DNA of 26,685 nucleotides from Baffinella frigidus (taxonomy: Eukaryota > Cryptophyceae > Cryptomonadales > Baffinellaceae), in assembly GCA_026770585.1 (NCBI GenBank), contig MU647227.1, forward strand, positions 132,713 through 159,397, written 5' to 3'. Position 1 is the first letter of the stretch, and each line of letters opens with the position of its first letter. Positions 25,780 through 26,685 of the stretch are shown piece by piece. The notes under the pieces are model-generated. The model had not been told where the DNA came from, searched no databases, and saw nothing but the letters and a program-made list of their open reading frames with translations. The position numbers and the translations under genes are program-made.

Positions 25780-25898
25780 CAGGGGTACCTCGCTCATAAG
25801 AAACCGTCCCCCGCCTAGGACCACCGAAGGGCCCTAGGCATAGTCCTACTGTAGGGTCCTAGGGGGAAGCACTTTCTTATGAGCGAGGTACCCCTGTA
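25780..25898. mobile_element. Fold-back element, TACAGGGG-TIR family, copy 7
   Basis: Complete copy, about 119 bases: AGGGGTACCTCGCTCATAAG at the left and TATGAGCGAGGTACCCCTGT at the right. The centre (CCACCGAAGGGCCCTAGGCA) resembles copies 3 and 6. Confidence 0.85.
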
Positions 25899-26472
25899 AG
25901 TACATGTGTGGGACAGTTTCTGGTTCTCTCTCTTAACCTCCCCCACACTCTCTACACCGATCTCAAACGAATCCCAGTCAGGGAGGGCAGAAGTTTTCAC
26001 GCCCGTTGCCGCAAAAACAGAAACTCAGACGTAGACCCAGTGACCTACACACACCACTGCACTCATCGCACACCACCACACTCACCGTGTGGGTATCTAG
26101 GCTCCAAGGGCACTTACGGACGCAAGGTTAAGAGGACGCCAAAGTAGATTCACTTAGGCCTCCGAAGTAGATTCACTTAAGAGAGTTGACTGGAAACTCC
26201 GGTCCTTCTAACAGAGAGTTGACTGGAAACTCCGGCCCTCCTAGGGCCTGCTGATTCGTTTCAGTGAACGTAACGAACGACAAGAGACTCCGCGGGACAC
26301 GTGGGGCTTACTGCCTTCCGAGGTCATGCGCGGCCTCTATTTATCCTGCGAGCGAAATGGCGCCACCCTCAATCCACTCTTCTCAAACTTGCCCCCTCGC
26401 TGACCTCCCGCCCTCCACGCCTCGGCACACGCGGAAGGCGTGCTAAACGACTGCCGACCCGGGCCCCTTTGG
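25899..26472. other. Stretch without a recognised gene
   Basis: Tandem pair GAGAGTTGACTGGAAACTCC at about 26172 and 26214. GTAGATTCACTTA repeats at about 26145 and 26167. No frame shows a domain. Confidence 0.4.
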
Positions 26473-26480
26473 GGTCGGCC

Positions 26481-26515
<35 letters not shown>

Positions 26516-26664
26516 AGAGAGCGACAGAAATCGGCCATAGCGTCACCATCTGGTGTTCCTCTTGATAGAAACGAAGAGCCTGAACCACTCTCTCTCTCTC
26601 TCTTCCCTCAAAAGAGAGCTGCTATCTCTCTCTGTCTCTCTCTCTCTCTCTGAGTATATATATA
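26473..26664. repeat. GA, CT and TA microsatellites
   Basis: (GA)n at about 26482-26511, (CT)n at about 26588-26603 and 26626-26652, and a short (TA)n at 26655-26664. The GA and CT tracts can pair as a large fold-back. Confidence 0.9.
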
Positions 26665-26685
26665 TCCCTTAAGTGCCCAGGACCT

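Overview
The window is nuclear DNA of a eukaryote, most likely an algal protist. It carries many long, degenerate arrays of the TTTAGGG/CCCTAAA telomere repeat, which is shared by several algal lineages and plants, so it does not fix the taxon. It also carries short fold-back transposon copies, many minisatellites and microsatellites, and at least one gene with a canonical GT-AG spliceosomal intron. No rRNA, tRNA or CRISPR was recognised.

Layout. Positions 1-4740 are subtelomere-like: one short inverted-repeat element (588-756), little that looks coding, and three telomere-type arrays (1395-1725 C-rich, 2777-3095 G-rich, 3096-4735 C-rich). The last two meet head-to-head near 3095. Positions 4740-17210 form a compact island with a different look: more A+T, tight and partly divergent genes, TATA-like boxes 27-41 bases before several ATGs, and its own repeat families. 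Positions 17210-26685 return to host-like repeats: another C-rich telomere-type array (17300-17400), minisatellites, several copies of a TACAGGGGTACCTCGC-ended fold-back element, a G-rich telomere-type array (24220-24415) and long GA/CT tracts. Only one weak coding candidate is seen there.

The island holds seven gene candidates: a 618-residue coiled-coil protein, a 145-residue protein with an internal duplication, the C-terminal nuclease part of a large-terminase-like protein, a 162-residue unknown, an HNH endonuclease broken by one stop codon, an ankyrin-repeat protein, and a PhyH-type 2-oxoglutarate/Fe(II) dioxygenase-like protein with one 118-base intron. The terminase nuclease motifs (VERN and SGKxGGxxDD) belong to the HK97-type packaging machinery of tailed phages, herpesviruses and the protist-infecting mirusviruses. 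Ankyrin, HNH and PhyH-like genes are common in large DNA viruses of protists. My inference is an endogenous, partly decayed fragment of a mirusvirus-like or giant-virus-like genome in or near telomeric repeats. No capsid gene, polymerase or terminase ATPase is visible, so the assignment rests mainly on the terminase fragment.

The repeats of the island are its most unusual part. A 96-base repeat (R96), a roughly 160-base block (F), a 68-base minisatellite and 35-base hairpins recur in related orders at 11.3, 13.3-13.9, 14.1-15.0 and 16.7-17.2 kb. They bracket the ankyrin gene and the dioxygenase gene like cassette boundaries. The dyad GATGAAGCATC occurs at least nine times there, including within a 13-base direct repeat on either side of the dioxygenase gene. 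The HNH reading frame runs into an R96 copy at its 3' end.
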